Program-made: the position numbers and the translations under genes
Assembly (NCBI RefSeq): GCF_029603155.1
Contig: NZ_JAPMUA010000001.1
Span: 62,001-126,000 of the forward strand
DNA from: Galbibacter pacificus
GTDB taxonomy: Bacteria > Bacteroidota > Bacteroidia > Flavobacteriales > Flavobacteriaceae
Length of the DNA stretch: 64,000 nt
Direction of reading: 5' to 3'
Notes under the pieces: model-generated
Database searches by the model: none
The model's input: the letters and a program-made list of their open reading frames with translations, nothing else
Told to the model about the DNA's origin: nothing
In this document: positions 26,850-35,920 of the stretch, in pieces
How positions within the stretch are numbered: the stretch's first letter is position 1
Layout: the number at the start of each line of letters is the position of its first letter

Positions 26850-27908
26850 CTAATATTTATAAACGAGCGCATTAATATTCATGCCCGCGCCCACACTTGC
26901 AAATATAACAACATCTCCTTTATGTAGTTCCTGGTTGGTAATATTTCCTTTTTTAACAGAATCAAATAAAGTGGGTATAGTTGCTACCGAACTGTTGCCA
27001 AGCTCATGGATGTTCATGGGCATAATCCCGCTTGGTACCTCTTTATGGTATAATTTGTAGAAACGGAGCAGGATGGCCTCGTCCATTTTCTCGTTGGCCT
27101 GGTGAATAAATATTTTTTTTAATTGGCTAATGGAAACACCGCTTTTATCAAGGCATTCTTTCATGGCAACAGGTACGTGGGTTACGGCAAATTCGTAAAT
27201 TTTTCTTCCATACATTTTAATGTACTTGGTATTACAGGTAAGGGCTTTGTTGTAAGATTTTCCAAAGAACAGATAATAAGCTTCGTCGTGAGCATACGTA
27301 GCCGATGTGTGCGATAATATGCCGCCGTCTTGGGTAGTAGCCTCGATAACCATGGCACCGGCACCGTCTGAATAGATCATGGAATCCCTGTCGTGGCTAT
27401 CAACCACTCTCGATAAGGTTTCTGCGCCTATGACCAGGCATTTTTTTGCCATTCCGGCCTTAATGAAGGCCTGTGCCTGGATAACGCCCTCAATCCATCC
27501 GGGACAACCAAATAGCACGTCGTAAGCAACGCATTTTGGATTTTTAATTTTAAGGGAATGTTTTACCCTTGATGCAATGCTTGGCACAGTATCGCTCTGG
27601 TCGGTGCCCTTTTTAATGTCGCCAAAGTTATGGGCCACTATAATGTAGTCAAGGGTTTCTTTGTCCAGTTGAGCATCTTCAAGAGCCTTTTCGGCAGCAA
27701 AGAAAGCAATGTCGGAAGTGGTATGCCGGTCGAGAACGTACCTTCTTTCTTTAATACCGGTTATAGCTTTAAACTTTTCTATTATAACTTCATTGGGATG
27801 ATGAAAAGGAGATCCATCAACATTTAAAAACTCATGTTGTGCAAAAGTGCTGTTTTTTGTAATATCAGGAGGGATGTAACAACCTGTGCCTGTTATCTTT
27901 ATATGCAT
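26850..27908 (-). CDS. 3-oxoacyl-ACP synthase III (KAS III/FabH-like)
   Basis: This thiolase-fold enzyme condenses acyl-CoA or acyl-ACP with a malonyl-ACP-type extender. I start at the ATG at 27908 (MHIKITGTGCYIPPD) because a TATCTTTG promoter box lies 18 bp upstream. The Cys-His-Asn triad is complete: DVLFGCPGW (Cys135), FIHQANEKMD, and HELGNSSVAT. It is about 352 residues. A housekeeping FabH is usually next to plsX/rpmF, which are not here; the neighbours are a methyltransferase and a glycosyltransferase, so it is more likely a specialised synthase for a secondary or envelope lipid. Confidence 0.88.
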   Translation of the reverse strand: MHIKITGTGCYIPPDITKNSTFAQHEFLNVDGSPFHHPNEVIIEKFKAITGIKERRYVLDRHTTSDIAFFAAEKALEDAQLDKETLDYIIVAHNFGDIKKGTDQSDTVPSIASRVKHSLKIKNPKCVAYDVLFGCPGWIEGVIQAQAFIKAGMAKKCLVIGAETLSRVVDSHDRDSMIYSDGAGAMVIEATTQDGGILSHTSATYAHDEAYYLFFGKSYNKALTCNTKYIKMYGRKIYEFAVTHVPVAMKECLDKSGVSISQLKKIFIHQANEKMDEAILLRFYKLYHKEVPSGIMPMNIHELGNSSVATIPTLFDSVKKGNITNQELHKGDVVIFASVGAGMNINALVYKY

Positions 27909-27925
27909 ATAGATGTTGGTTTTGC

Positions 27926-27933
27926 CAAAGATA
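27926..27933 (-). promoter_or_regulatory. TAnnTTTG box for the KAS III-methyltransferase-glycosyltransferase unit
   Basis: TATCTTTG on the minus strand, 17-24 bp before the chosen ATG at 27908. Its position inside the longer possible reading frame argues for the shorter protein. Confidence 0.6.
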
Positions 27934-28027
27934 CAATTAATACAAACATTACTATTATGCATGCATAGTATAATTTACGACGTTCAACGAGAACGTTTTA
28001 GTTGCCAAGTAAAAGAAAAAGAACATG

Positions 28028-28060
28028 AAAAAAGCCTTTCATTTATCTGAAAGGCTTTAT
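28028..28060 (-). terminator. Terminator after gcvP
   Basis: AAAGCCTTTC/GAAAGGCTTT stem with an 8-base loop, followed on the minus strand by TTTTTTC. It lies 26 bp past the gcvP stop. Confidence 0.78.
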
Positions 28061-28086
28061 ATATATAATGTATATGGGGTTTTTTA

Positions 28087-30939
28087 TTATGCATCCATAT
28101 AATCTTCAATGGGAGCACAAGTACACATTAAATTACGGTCTCCATAAGCTTCGTCTACCCGCCTAACGGTTGGCCAAAACTTGTTTTCGGCAATGTGTTC
28201 CAACGGATAAGCAGCCTTTTCTCTTGAATATGGGAACTCCCAAGTAGAAGCCGTAAGCATTTTTAAGGTGTGCGGTGCGTTTTTAAGCACATTGTCGGCT
28301 TGATCGGCTTCGGTAAGCGCTTCAATTTCTTTTCTAATGGAGATCAAAGCGTTGCAAAACCTATCCAATTCGGCCAGGCTCTCACTTTCAGTAGGTTCGA
28401 TCATCATGGTACCGGCAACAGGGAAAGAAACCGTAGGTGCATGGAAACCATAATCTATCAATCTTTTGGCAATATCGGTTACTTCAATGCCTTTTGCTTT
28501 AAATGGCCTGCAATCGATAATCATTTCGTGGGCGGCCCTTCCTTTTTCTCCGGTATACAGTACATTATAAGAGCCGTTTAGCCTTTCTTTTATATAGTTT
28601 GCGTTTAAGATCGCGGTACTTGTAACTTGCTTTAAGCCTTTTGCACCGAGCATTTTTATATAGCCATAAGAAATCAAGCAAACAAGGGAACTTCCCCACG
28701 GAGCAGCAGAAATAGCATCGATGGCATTTTTACCGCCCATTTTGATTATAGGGTTTGATGGTAAAAACGTTACCAAATGGCTGGCAACACAAATGGGTCC
28801 AACGCCGGGGCCCCCGCCACCGTGTGGAATGGCAAAAGTTTTGTGCAGGTTAAGGTGGCAAACATCGGCACCAATGGTTGCTGGGTTTGTAAGTCCTACC
28901 TGAGCGTTCATATTAGCGCCGTCCATATATACTTGTCCGCCATTATCATGGATAATTTTGGTAATTTCTTTAATTGAAGATTCAAATACCCCGTGCGTAG
29001 AAGGGTAGGTAACCATTAATGCAGCCAGTTCGTCTTTGTATTTTTCGGCTTTGTCCCGAAGGTCCTCAACATCAATGTTCCCTTTTTCGTCGGTTTTGGT
29101 AACAACAACCTTCATTCCTGCAAGTACAGCAGAAGCGGGATTGGTACCGTGCGCCGAGGCCGGGATTAAACAAATGTTCCTATTTTTATCGCCACGGGAT
29201 TCATGATAAGCCCGAATGACCATAAGACCGGCAAATTCTCCCTGCGCCCCGGAATTGGGTTGAAGCGAGGTTCCGGTAAATCCTGTAATAACGTTAAGCT
29301 GTTCTTCTAAAGTTTTAAGGACTTCTTGGTATCCGGCAGCTTGTTCTACCGGAACAAACGGATGGATGTTTCCCCACTCGTCCCAGCTTAACGGAAGCAT
29401 TTCTGAAGCGGCATTAAGTTTCATGGTACAAGAGCCCAATGAAATCATGGAATGGTTAAGCGCAAGGTCTTTGCGTTCCAGTTTTTTAATGTAGCGCATC
29501 AAAGCAGTTTCTGAGTGGTAAGCGTTAAACACTTCATTATCCAGAAAAGAAGAAACGCGTGCAGCGCCGTTTAAAATGGCACGATCTTCGATCAATGCAT
29601 CAATGGAAATGGTATTTTTTCCTGCGGCATCGGCAAATATCTGAACGATTTTATTCAGATCGGCCAATGTGGTTGCTTCATTTAAGGAAATGGCAACTTG
29701 ATCGTTACCGATATATAAGAAGTTTACTTCCTCAAGTTCGGCGATACTTTTTACCTGTTGTACATCTGCTTTAATTAAAATAGTATCAAAATACGACTCG
29801 TTTAATTGCCCGTAACCTAATTTGGCGAGTGTATTGGCAAGTACAACGGTAGAATTGTGTACTTTATCTGCAATGTATTTTAAACCTTTAGGGCCGTGAT
29901 ATACTGCATACATTCCAGCCATAATGGCCAAAAGCACCTGTGCCGTACATATATTGGAAGTGGCCTTATCTCTCTTTATGTGCTGTTCCCTGGTTTGCAG
30001 GGCCATACGAAGGGCGCGGTTGCCGTCCATGTCTTTGGTCACGCCAATAATTCTTCCGGGAAGGTTACGTTTGTAGGCTTCTTTTGTAGCAAAATATGCC
30101 GCATGCGGACCACCGTACCCAAGAGGGATACCAAAGCGTTGTGTGGTTCCTACAACGACTTCAGCGCCAAATTCCCCGGGAGGGGTGAGGTTTACCAAAC
30201 TTAAAATATCGGCAGCAACGGCTACTTTTATGTTGTTTTTAGTTGCTTCAGAAACAAATTCGGCATAATTATAAACAGCGCCGTACTTTCCGGGGTATTG
30301 TAAAAAAGCACCGAAATAGTCCTGAGAAAAATCAAAAGAAGCATGATCGCCAACAACGAGGTCTATTTCTAAAGGCATGGCATGCGATTTTAAAACCGAC
30401 AATGTTTGCGGCAAAACTTCATCAGAAACAAAAAACTTGTTAATGTTGTCTTTCTTTTGCTCGCGGGTCCTGGCACTAAATAGCATGGACATAGCCTCGG
30501 CGGCGGCGGTACCTTCGTCGAGAAGCGATGCATTGGCAATTTCCATTCCGGTAAGATCGCAGACCATGGTCTGAAAATTTAACAAGGCTTCTAACCTTCC
30601 TTGAGCAATTTCGGCCTGATATGGGGTATACGCCGTATACCAGCCCGGGTTTTCAAGAATGTTCCTTTTTATAACCGAAGGAGTAATAGACTCGTGATAA
30701 CCAAGGCCAATGTACGTTTTAAAAACACTGTTTTTTGCGGCCAATTGTTTAAGATGGGCCAGATACTCGTGTTCCGTCATGGCTTCCGGGAGATCAAGGT
30801 CGGTTTTTAACCTGATACCGTCGGGGAAGGTTTCGTACAGTAATTCATCTATGTTTTTTACACCAATTGTACTGAATATGGTGTTTAAATCCTCTTCTTG
30901 GGGGCCGATATGCCGGGTAACAAAAGAATCTGTTTTCAT
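28087..30939 (-). CDS. gcvP: Glycine dehydrogenase (P protein of glycine cleavage system)
   Basis: GcvP is the PLP decarboxylase of the glycine cleavage complex; it passes the aminomethyl group to lipoylated H protein. The fused single-chain form has 950 residues. The PLP lysine is in HLNLHKTFAIPHGGGGPG near residue 700. Other conserved parts are RHIGPQ at the start, GYGGPHAAYF, and SLGSCTMKLNAASEM. The remaining gcv genes are not in the window, which is common when gcvP stands alone. A divergent promoter region lies upstream. Confidence 0.98.
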   Translation of the reverse strand: MKTDSFVTRHIGPQEEDLNTIFSTIGVKNIDELLYETFPDGIRLKTDLDLPEAMTEHEYLAHLKQLAAKNSVFKTYIGLGYHESITPSVIKRNILENPGWYTAYTPYQAEIAQGRLEALLNFQTMVCDLTGMEIANASLLDEGTAAAEAMSMLFSARTREQKKDNINKFFVSDEVLPQTLSVLKSHAMPLEIDLVVGDHASFDFSQDYFGAFLQYPGKYGAVYNYAEFVSEATKNNIKVAVAADILSLVNLTPPGEFGAEVVVGTTQRFGIPLGYGGPHAAYFATKEAYKRNLPGRIIGVTKDMDGNRALRMALQTREQHIKRDKATSNICTAQVLLAIMAGMYAVYHGPKGLKYIADKVHNSTVVLANTLAKLGYGQLNESYFDTILIKADVQQVKSIAELEEVNFLYIGNDQVAISLNEATTLADLNKIVQIFADAAGKNTISIDALIEDRAILNGAARVSSFLDNEVFNAYHSETALMRYIKKLERKDLALNHSMISLGSCTMKLNAASEMLPLSWDEWGNIHPFVPVEQAAGYQEVLKTLEEQLNVITGFTGTSLQPNSGAQGEFAGLMVIRAYHESRGDKNRNICLIPASAHGTNPASAVLAGMKVVVTKTDEKGNIDVEDLRDKAEKYKDELAALMVTYPSTHGVFESSIKEITKIIHDNGGQVYMDGANMNAQVGLTNPATIGADVCHLNLHKTFAIPHGGGGPGVGPICVASHLVTFLPSNPIIKMGGKNAIDAISAAPWGSSLVCLISYGYIKMLGAKGLKQVTSTAILNANYIKERLNGSYNVLYTGEKGRAAHEMIIDCRPFKAKGIEVTDIAKRLIDYGFHAPTVSFPVAGTMMIEPTESESLAELDRFCNALISIRKEIEALTEADQADNVLKNAPHTLKMLTASTWEFPYSREKAAYPLEHIAENKFWPTVRRVDEAYGDRNLMCTCAPIEDYMDA

Positions 30940-30969
30940 TATAACCGTCTAAAAATGTTTTAATTTGCG

Positions 30970-31008
30970 CAAAAGTACATATATTATTTGTTTAAAAAAG
31001 TACTTTTG
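30970..31008. promoter_or_regulatory. Divergent promoter pair with 9-bp inverted repeat between gcvP and the membrane protein gene
   Basis: CAAAAGTAC (30970-30978) and GTACTTTTG (31000-31008) are perfect inverted copies, so each strand reads TACTTTTG, a TAnnTTTG box, pointing outwards. The left one serves gcvP 31 bp away. The right one could drive the gene at 31190, though it is about 180 bp from that start. Confidence 0.55.
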
Positions 31009-31189
31009 AACTGGCTTTGACCTACTAAGTGAGATTTAACATATTTCAATGCTTGACCAGTAGCCCGTTCGGGCAGAAACCGAAATATTTTTTGTTTTTT
31101 AACATGTGTCCAGAGAACTTTTTGGGGTTTGTTGACAGATGTTTTTAAATGCTGTAAACATATAAATTATCTTTTGTTATTTTGTGGCC

Positions 31190-32002
31190 ATGAAGCTGCT
31201 TAAACAGATTTTTGATTTTTACCTAGACTCCAGCATTCACGTAGCTTTGGCGGTATATGCGCTAGCGCGGATAACAATGCTTAGTTTTGGTCTGGGTTAT
31301 GATGAAGTAATAAGTTATGCACTTTTTTTTGGTACTATTGTAGAATATGGCTTTATAAAGTACAGCTCGCTTGCCAAGCACTATCTTTTTGTAGATAAAA
31401 AATATTTAAAGATCATACAGTTTTTTGGAGGCATCTGTTTTATTATTGCGGCTTATTATGTTTTTCGGCTTAATTATAAAACACTTTTTGTTGCAGGCGG
31501 ACTCGTAGTCCTGGCATTTTTGTATGTAGTCCCTGCATTGACCACAAAAAGGAACATAAGAAGCCTAAAGGGGATAAAAATATATATTGTGGGGCTAACA
31601 TGGTCTGTTTCTACCGTTATCCTGCCGCTTCTAAACAACGATATGCCCATGCAGGCTAATGTCTATGTGGAAGTATTGCAGCGTTTTATCTATATTATTG
31701 CTATTATGATTCCGTTTGAGATAAGGGATTTAAATACAGATGAAGCATGGTTACGAACTCTGCCACAGGTTTTGGGCGTTCGTTGGGTAAAATTATTGGG
31801 GACGCTTTTGGCGGTATTCTTTTGCGTTTTAAGCTTGTTTAAGTACAATTTTGCGTATAAATATCAACTGGTGGAGCTTGGGGTTGGCGGACTTATAATT
31901 TTATCTATTTTGTTTGCAACAAAAAATAGATCAAAGTATTATGCCAGTTTTTTTGTAGAAAGTATCTCGGTGGTGTGGTGGCTTGCCATGCTTTTGGTTT
32001 AG
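31190..32002 (+). CDS. UbiA-like polytopic membrane protein of unknown function
   Basis: This membrane protein of about 270 residues has eight to nine hydrophobic helices. The pattern and the PFEIRDLNTDEAWLRTLPQVLG segment near residues 182-201 resemble the second aspartate-rich loop of UbiA prenyltransferases. The first loop motif NDxxD is missing, so prenyl transfer is doubtful. I start at the ATG at 31190; a GTG two codons earlier is also in frame. It is transcribed divergently from gcvP. Related proteins are annotated only as hypothetical, as I recall. Confidence 0.65.
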   Translation: MKLLKQIFDFYLDSSIHVALAVYALARITMLSFGLGYDEVISYALFFGTIVEYGFIKYSSLAKHYLFVDKKYLKIIQFFGGICFIIAAYYVFRLNYKTLFVAGGLVVLAFLYVVPALTTKRNIRSLKGIKIYIVGLTWSVSTVILPLLNNDMPMQANVYVEVLQRFIYIIAIMIPFEIRDLNTDEAWLRTLPQVLGVRWVKLLGTLLAVFFCVLSLFKYNFAYKYQLVELGVGGLIILSILFATKNRSKYYASFFVESISVVWWLAMLLV

Positions 32003-32250
32003 CATTTGGAGTTGATGTTCTTTCTCATTTCTTCCTTTTTGTCGGGGTTTAGGGTCTTTATTTCGGCTTTGTTACAGAGTTGGGTTAGGTTCCTGTTCTT
32101 TTTAGTATAAGATTTGGTTGCCCTGCACCACATCAATCTAAGGTTGAGCTTCATTTTTTCTATAAAAGTAGCTTCGCCATATTGCACCTTGTCGCAAATC
32201 TGCTTTGCTTCTTCGCAAGAAGCAAAAAGGATATTTTTTTTATTACTCAT
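31999..32250 (-). CDS. Small cysteine-containing protein, probable anti-sigma partner
   Basis: This 83-residue soluble protein starts eight bases inside the 3' end of an ECF sigma gene, so it is almost certainly co-expressed. FASCEEAKQICDKVQYGEATFIEKMKL... resembles the short flavobacterial anti-sigma-like proteins with the layout Cys-x-EA...KKxxxxLSFxExxxLxLHLxxC. The final cysteine of that pattern may be LMWCRATKSY near 40-49. No membrane helix is present. The role as sigma regulator is inferred from position and this weak similarity. Confidence 0.6.
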   Translation of the reverse strand: MSNKKNILFASCEEAKQICDKVQYGEATFIEKMKLNLRLMWCRATKSYTKKNRNLTQLCNKAEIKTLNPDKKEEMRKNINSKC

Positions 32251-32806
32251 TTTTAAACCAATTATTTTCTAAACAATCCATTAAAGCGGTTCTGGCACGA
32301 TGTACTATTACCCATAAATTAGACGCAGTGATATTCAGTTCTTTACAAATATCTTCTGTCTCCATGCCCTGTATTGTTTTTTTTATAAAGACATCGGCTT
32401 GTTTTTTAGGAAGCTTCATAAGGCATTCCTGAATGGCAATTCCTAATTCTTCGTTTTGTAAAACATCTTCTGCATTGAGATCGAATGGATCTGCCACCCG
32501 TTCTTCCAGCCAGTCACCATCTTGGTCGTCGGCATTGGTGTAGCCCATTTTAATTTCAGCTTTGCCCTTTTTTGAATTTATTTTTCGGTAATGGTCAATT
32601 ATTTTTCGTTTTAAAATAGAGATAAGCCAAGTACGTTCTGCGGCATCTCCTTTAAAATTTTCAGCAGATTTTAATCCGGCCAGAAATGTTTCCTGAACTA
32701 AATCTTCGGCTACAATGGTGTCGTTCACTCTGGTAATGGTGTAGTTAAAAAGGTAATCTGCATATAGATCCACCCATTTGGAAGGATTTAGTTTTTGTTT
32801 AGGCAC
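32243..32806 (-). CDS. ECF-type RNA polymerase sigma factor
   Basis: This 187-residue ECF sigma factor has region 2 (NDTIVAEDLVQETFLAGLKS, then ERTWLISILKRKIIDHYRK) and region 4 (LPKKQADVFIKKTIQGMETEDICKEL, then TASNLWVIVHRARTALMDCL). The acidic linker of about 30 residues (NADDQDGDWLEERVADPFDL) is longer than usual. The start is GTG. Its stop overlaps the small cysteine-containing gene by eight bases. It is divergent from a rhodanese gene. Confidence 0.9.
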   Translation of the reverse strand: MPKQKLNPSKWVDLYADYLFNYTITRVNDTIVAEDLVQETFLAGLKSAENFKGDAAERTWLISILKRKIIDHYRKINSKKGKAEIKMGYTNADDQDGDWLEERVADPFDLNAEDVLQNEELGIAIQECLMKLPKKQADVFIKKTIQGMETEDICKELNITASNLWVIVHRARTALMDCLENNWFKNE

Positions 32807-32924
32807 GCCGAATAAATTTCTTTCAAAAATATAATAAAAACTTTAATTATCACTTTTGTAACTTTACATTTTAAGAAAATACTGGCTTAAAAGAAAATGA
32901 TTACTTACTTTAAAAAATAAGCGC

Positions 32925-33299
32925 ATGAACAAAAGTATATTTATAGTTTTTCTGCTGATGGCTACACAATTTACCTTTTCTCAAGTACAGGACGAAGATA
33001 TTACTGAATTTAAAAACGAATTGTCTGAAAACGACATGCTTTTGGACGTGAGGACCCCGAAAGAGTATCAGGAAGGATATATTAAAGATGCAATCAATAT
33101 AAATGTGAAAAGTGATGATTTTGTTGAAAAGGTGAGTAGATTAGATAAAAATGCCAATATATACCTTTATTGTAAAGCTGGTGGCAGAAGCGCTAAAGCC
33201 TCTGAAAAATTAGCAGCCCTGGGCTTTAAAAACATTCATAACCTAGATGGTGGTTTTGATGCTTGGGTAAACGCGGGAAAACAATTTGTCAAGGAATAA
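32925..33299 (+). CDS. Exported single-domain rhodanese
   Basis: This 124-residue protein has a signal peptide (MNKSIFIVFLLMATQFTFSQ) and one rhodanese domain. The motifs are LDVRTPKEYQEGYIKDAIN and the active-site loop YCKAGGRSAKA with Cys83. It should bind sulfane sulfur in the periplasm or at the surface; the donor is unknown. It is divergent from the ECF sigma gene and shares a terminator with the convergent peptidase gene. Confidence 0.9.
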   Translation: MNKSIFIVFLLMATQFTFSQVQDEDITEFKNELSENDMLLDVRTPKEYQEGYIKDAININVKSDDFVEKVSRLDKNANIYLYCKAGGRSAKASEKLAALGFKNIHNLDGGFDAWVNAGKQFVKE

Positions 33300-33311
33300 A
33301 ATAGAAATACA

Positions 33312-33360
33312 CTTTGCCGATAAGAAAACTATTTATCGGCAAAGCGGTCTGTTTTTTTTA
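33312..33360. terminator. Bidirectional terminator between rhodanese and M3 peptidase genes
   Basis: A perfect 12-bp stem (CTTTGCCGATAA/TTATCGGCAAAG) with a 9-base loop lies between convergent genes, with a T-run on the plus strand. Confidence 0.8.
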
Positions 33361-33361
33361 A

Positions 33362-35401
33362 TTATTTCTTTTCAATAAGTCCGGCCCTTCTTAACAAAGC
33401 ATCTGGTTGAGGTTCTTTGCCTCTAAAGCGTTTGTAAAGCTCCATGGGGTCTTCTATACCCCCTTGGGAAAGCACATTGTTTTTGAATTTGGTAGCAACT
33501 TCCTTACTAAAAATTCCTTTTTCCTTAAAATATTCAAAGGCATCGGCGTCGAGAACCTCGGCCCATTTATAGCTGTAATATCCCGCCGAGTAACCGCCCT
33601 GAAAAATATGAGAAAAGGCTGTGCTCATACAGGTTTCGGGAGTTTCCGGGTACAATCGGGTAGCTTCAAAAACAGCATCTTCATGTTTTTTTACATTTTC
33701 AATGTTACTAGGGTCTGTGCCGTGCCAGCTCATGTCGAGCATGCCAAAGCTTAACTGCCTCAGGGTTTGCATCCCTTCCATAAAAGTAGCCGATTCTTTA
33801 ATTTTCTCTACATATTCCATTGGGATAATCTCTTCGGTTTGGTAATGTTTTGCAAAAATTTCCAAGGCATCTTTTTCATAGCACCAGTTTTCCAGTACTT
33901 GACTTGGAAGTTCTACAAAATCCCAATACACACTGGTTCCGCTTAAACTCGGATATGTGGTGTTGGCAAGCATACCATGGAGCGCATGGCCAAATTCGTG
34001 AAATAAGGTAGTTACTTCATTGAAAGTTAATAATGAAGGTTTGGACTCGGTTGGTTTGGTAAAATTGCATACAATGGAAATATGTGGCCTTGAGTTTTCC
34101 CCGTTTAATTTATACTGTCGCTTGTAAACGGTCATCCAGGCACCGTTTCTTTTTCCGCCACGCGGATGGAAATCGGCATACAGAATTGAAACAAGTTCTT
34201 TGTTTTCGTCTAGTACTTTGTATGTTTTTACGTCTTTATGGTATTTGTCTATTTCGGCAGTTTCTTCAAATGTAAGTCCGTACAACCTTTCTGCAACCGT
34301 AAAAACCCCGTTGATAACGTTTTCGAGTTTAAAGTAGGGCTTTAGTTTTTCATCATCCAGGTTAAAAAGTTTTTGTTTTAATTTTTCGGTATAAAAAGCA
34401 CCGTCCCATTTTTCAAGTTTATCTATACTGCCCAATTCCTTTGCAAAATTTTCAAGTTGAGTATATTCCCGTTTGGCGGCCGGTTTGGCTTTGGCCAACA
34501 ATTCTTCCAGAAAGAGGTTTACTTTTTCCGGAGTTTTTGCCATGCGTTCTTCCAAAATAAAATGCGCATGTGTTTTGTAGCCTAACAACTCGGCGCGTTG
34601 TTGACGAAGGCGAACAATTTGCTTGATGATTTCCCGATTGTCGTATTTGTTGCTTTGAAAAGACTTGCTCCCAAAGGCAAGCGACATTTTTTTGCGGAGC
34701 TCACGATTTTCGGCATGGGTCATAAGCGGGATATAGCTTGGGTAGTCCAAGGTAAAGACCCACCCGTCTTTATTTCGTTCTTTGGCTTCTCCGGCAGCGG
34801 CCTCCAACGCACTTTCAGGAAGCCCTTTTAATTGGTTTTCTTCTGTAATATGAAGCTCGAAATTATTGGTTTCGGCCAACACATTTTCTCCAAATTTAAG
34901 GCTCAGCGTAGAAAGTTGTTTGTCAATGTCCCTTAAAATGTCCTTTTTATCGTTGGCTAGATTTGCACCGTTTCTGGAGAAACTTTTATAGGTTTTTTCC
35001 AAGAGCATTTGCTGCTCTTTGTTGAGATTTAATTTTTCTTTTTGTTCCCAAACAGATTTTACTCTTTTAAAAAGCGTTTCGTTGAGGCGTATATCGTTAC
35101 CGAATTCAGATAAAAGCGGAGAGATTTCCTGTGCGAGCTTTTGAATTTCCTTATTGGTTTCGGCACTGTTTAAATTGTAAAAAATAGAAGTAATCCTGTC
35201 CAGTTGTTCGCCCGAAAATTCTAATGCCTCAATCGTATTTTTAAAAGTTGGGGCTTCGCTATTGGTAGTTATTGCGTTTATTTCTTCTTTGGTTTTTTGA
35301 ATTTCCTTTTTAATAGCCGGAAGAAAATCTTCATTTTTTATTGCTGAAAAAGGAGCTGTTTTATAGGGGGTTGTAAACGTATTGTTAAGCAAATTTGCCA
35401 T
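33362..35401 (-). CDS. M3-family oligopeptidase (Dcp/PrlC-like)
   Basis: This 679-residue zinc metallopeptidase degrades oligopeptides. The zinc motif HEFGH lies near residues 467-471 (TLFHEFGHALHGMLA) and the third ligand glutamate follows in DFVELPSQVLENW. The N-terminus (FTTPYKTAPFSAIKNEDFLPAI) starts like peptidyl-dipeptidase Dcp. No signal peptide is seen, so it acts in the cytoplasm. C-terminal GGYSAGYYSYKWAEVLDADAF is characteristic of the family. Confidence 0.94.
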   Translation of the reverse strand: MANLLNNTFTTPYKTAPFSAIKNEDFLPAIKKEIQKTKEEINAITTNSEAPTFKNTIEALEFSGEQLDRITSIFYNLNSAETNKEIQKLAQEISPLLSEFGNDIRLNETLFKRVKSVWEQKEKLNLNKEQQMLLEKTYKSFSRNGANLANDKKDILRDIDKQLSTLSLKFGENVLAETNNFELHITEENQLKGLPESALEAAAGEAKERNKDGWVFTLDYPSYIPLMTHAENRELRKKMSLAFGSKSFQSNKYDNREIIKQIVRLRQQRAELLGYKTHAHFILEERMAKTPEKVNLFLEELLAKAKPAAKREYTQLENFAKELGSIDKLEKWDGAFYTEKLKQKLFNLDDEKLKPYFKLENVINGVFTVAERLYGLTFEETAEIDKYHKDVKTYKVLDENKELVSILYADFHPRGGKRNGAWMTVYKRQYKLNGENSRPHISIVCNFTKPTESKPSLLTFNEVTTLFHEFGHALHGMLANTTYPSLSGTSVYWDFVELPSQVLENWCYEKDALEIFAKHYQTEEIIPMEYVEKIKESATFMEGMQTLRQLSFGMLDMSWHGTDPSNIENVKKHEDAVFEATRLYPETPETCMSTAFSHIFQGGYSAGYYSYKWAEVLDADAFEYFKEKGIFSKEVATKFKNNVLSQGGIEDPMELYKRFRGKEPQPDALLRRAGLIEKK

Positions 35402-35479
35402 AAGTTATTTTTTTATTTCTTTTTCTGAAGTACAAAGTAATAAACTTTATGTAGAATGTGGTTTCTATTTTAAAATTGA

Positions 35480-35724
35480 TTAACATTTCTTGAAGTTGCA
35501 AAAAATAAGGTTTTGCATTGTATTGAAGGGGGTGGTATGGTTATGGTAACCGATATTGATTTTTTTGAAATTTTTAATAAAAATTGCTTGTAATGATGCC
35601 TCATTTTATTGCCGTATAGCAATGCAGTATATGTTTTTGGAACATCTTGAAACCAGCTTACTTGGTCAGGCTTTTTAGTTTTATAGATGTCTTCCCAATG
35701 TGTTTTTGCATCAAAATCGCTCAT
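35480..35724 (-). pseudogene. Methyltransferase gene remnant with central deletion and frameshift
   Basis: The first about 33 codons (MSDFDAKTHWEDIYKTKKPD, then QVSWFQDVPKT) match the N-terminus of a class I methyltransferase of the HWExIYxTKxPxEVSW type. The glycine-rich SAM-binding core is absent. In a different frame further down, GYHNHTTPFNTMQNLIFCNF followed by KKC and a TAA stop at 35480 resembles the C-terminus of the same family. A large internal deletion therefore joined the ends out of frame. The nominal 84-codon frame is not a functional gene. Confidence 0.75.
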
Positions 35725-35920
35725 TTAAACGTTCATTTTGTGCCTGTTATCGATTATTTGGCAATTCAGCAGTAAATATAAAACCTCCAAGGACGGGAAT
35801 GTCGTAAATGTTAGCATAATACAACAATAGAAAAATAGACATTTAAAATACACATCAAACCTACTTATTCAAATTATAGCTGTGTAATGCGTTAACCTGA
35901 AGTAAAAAGGATTGGCAGAA

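Noticed and set aside
30940..31183. Possible glycine riboswitch upstream of gcvP
   Set aside because: No glycine-aptamer-like conserved segments or tandem aptamer layout are visible; only the mirror promoter boxes and a small GCCCG/CGGGC hairpin near 31063-31074 are seen.
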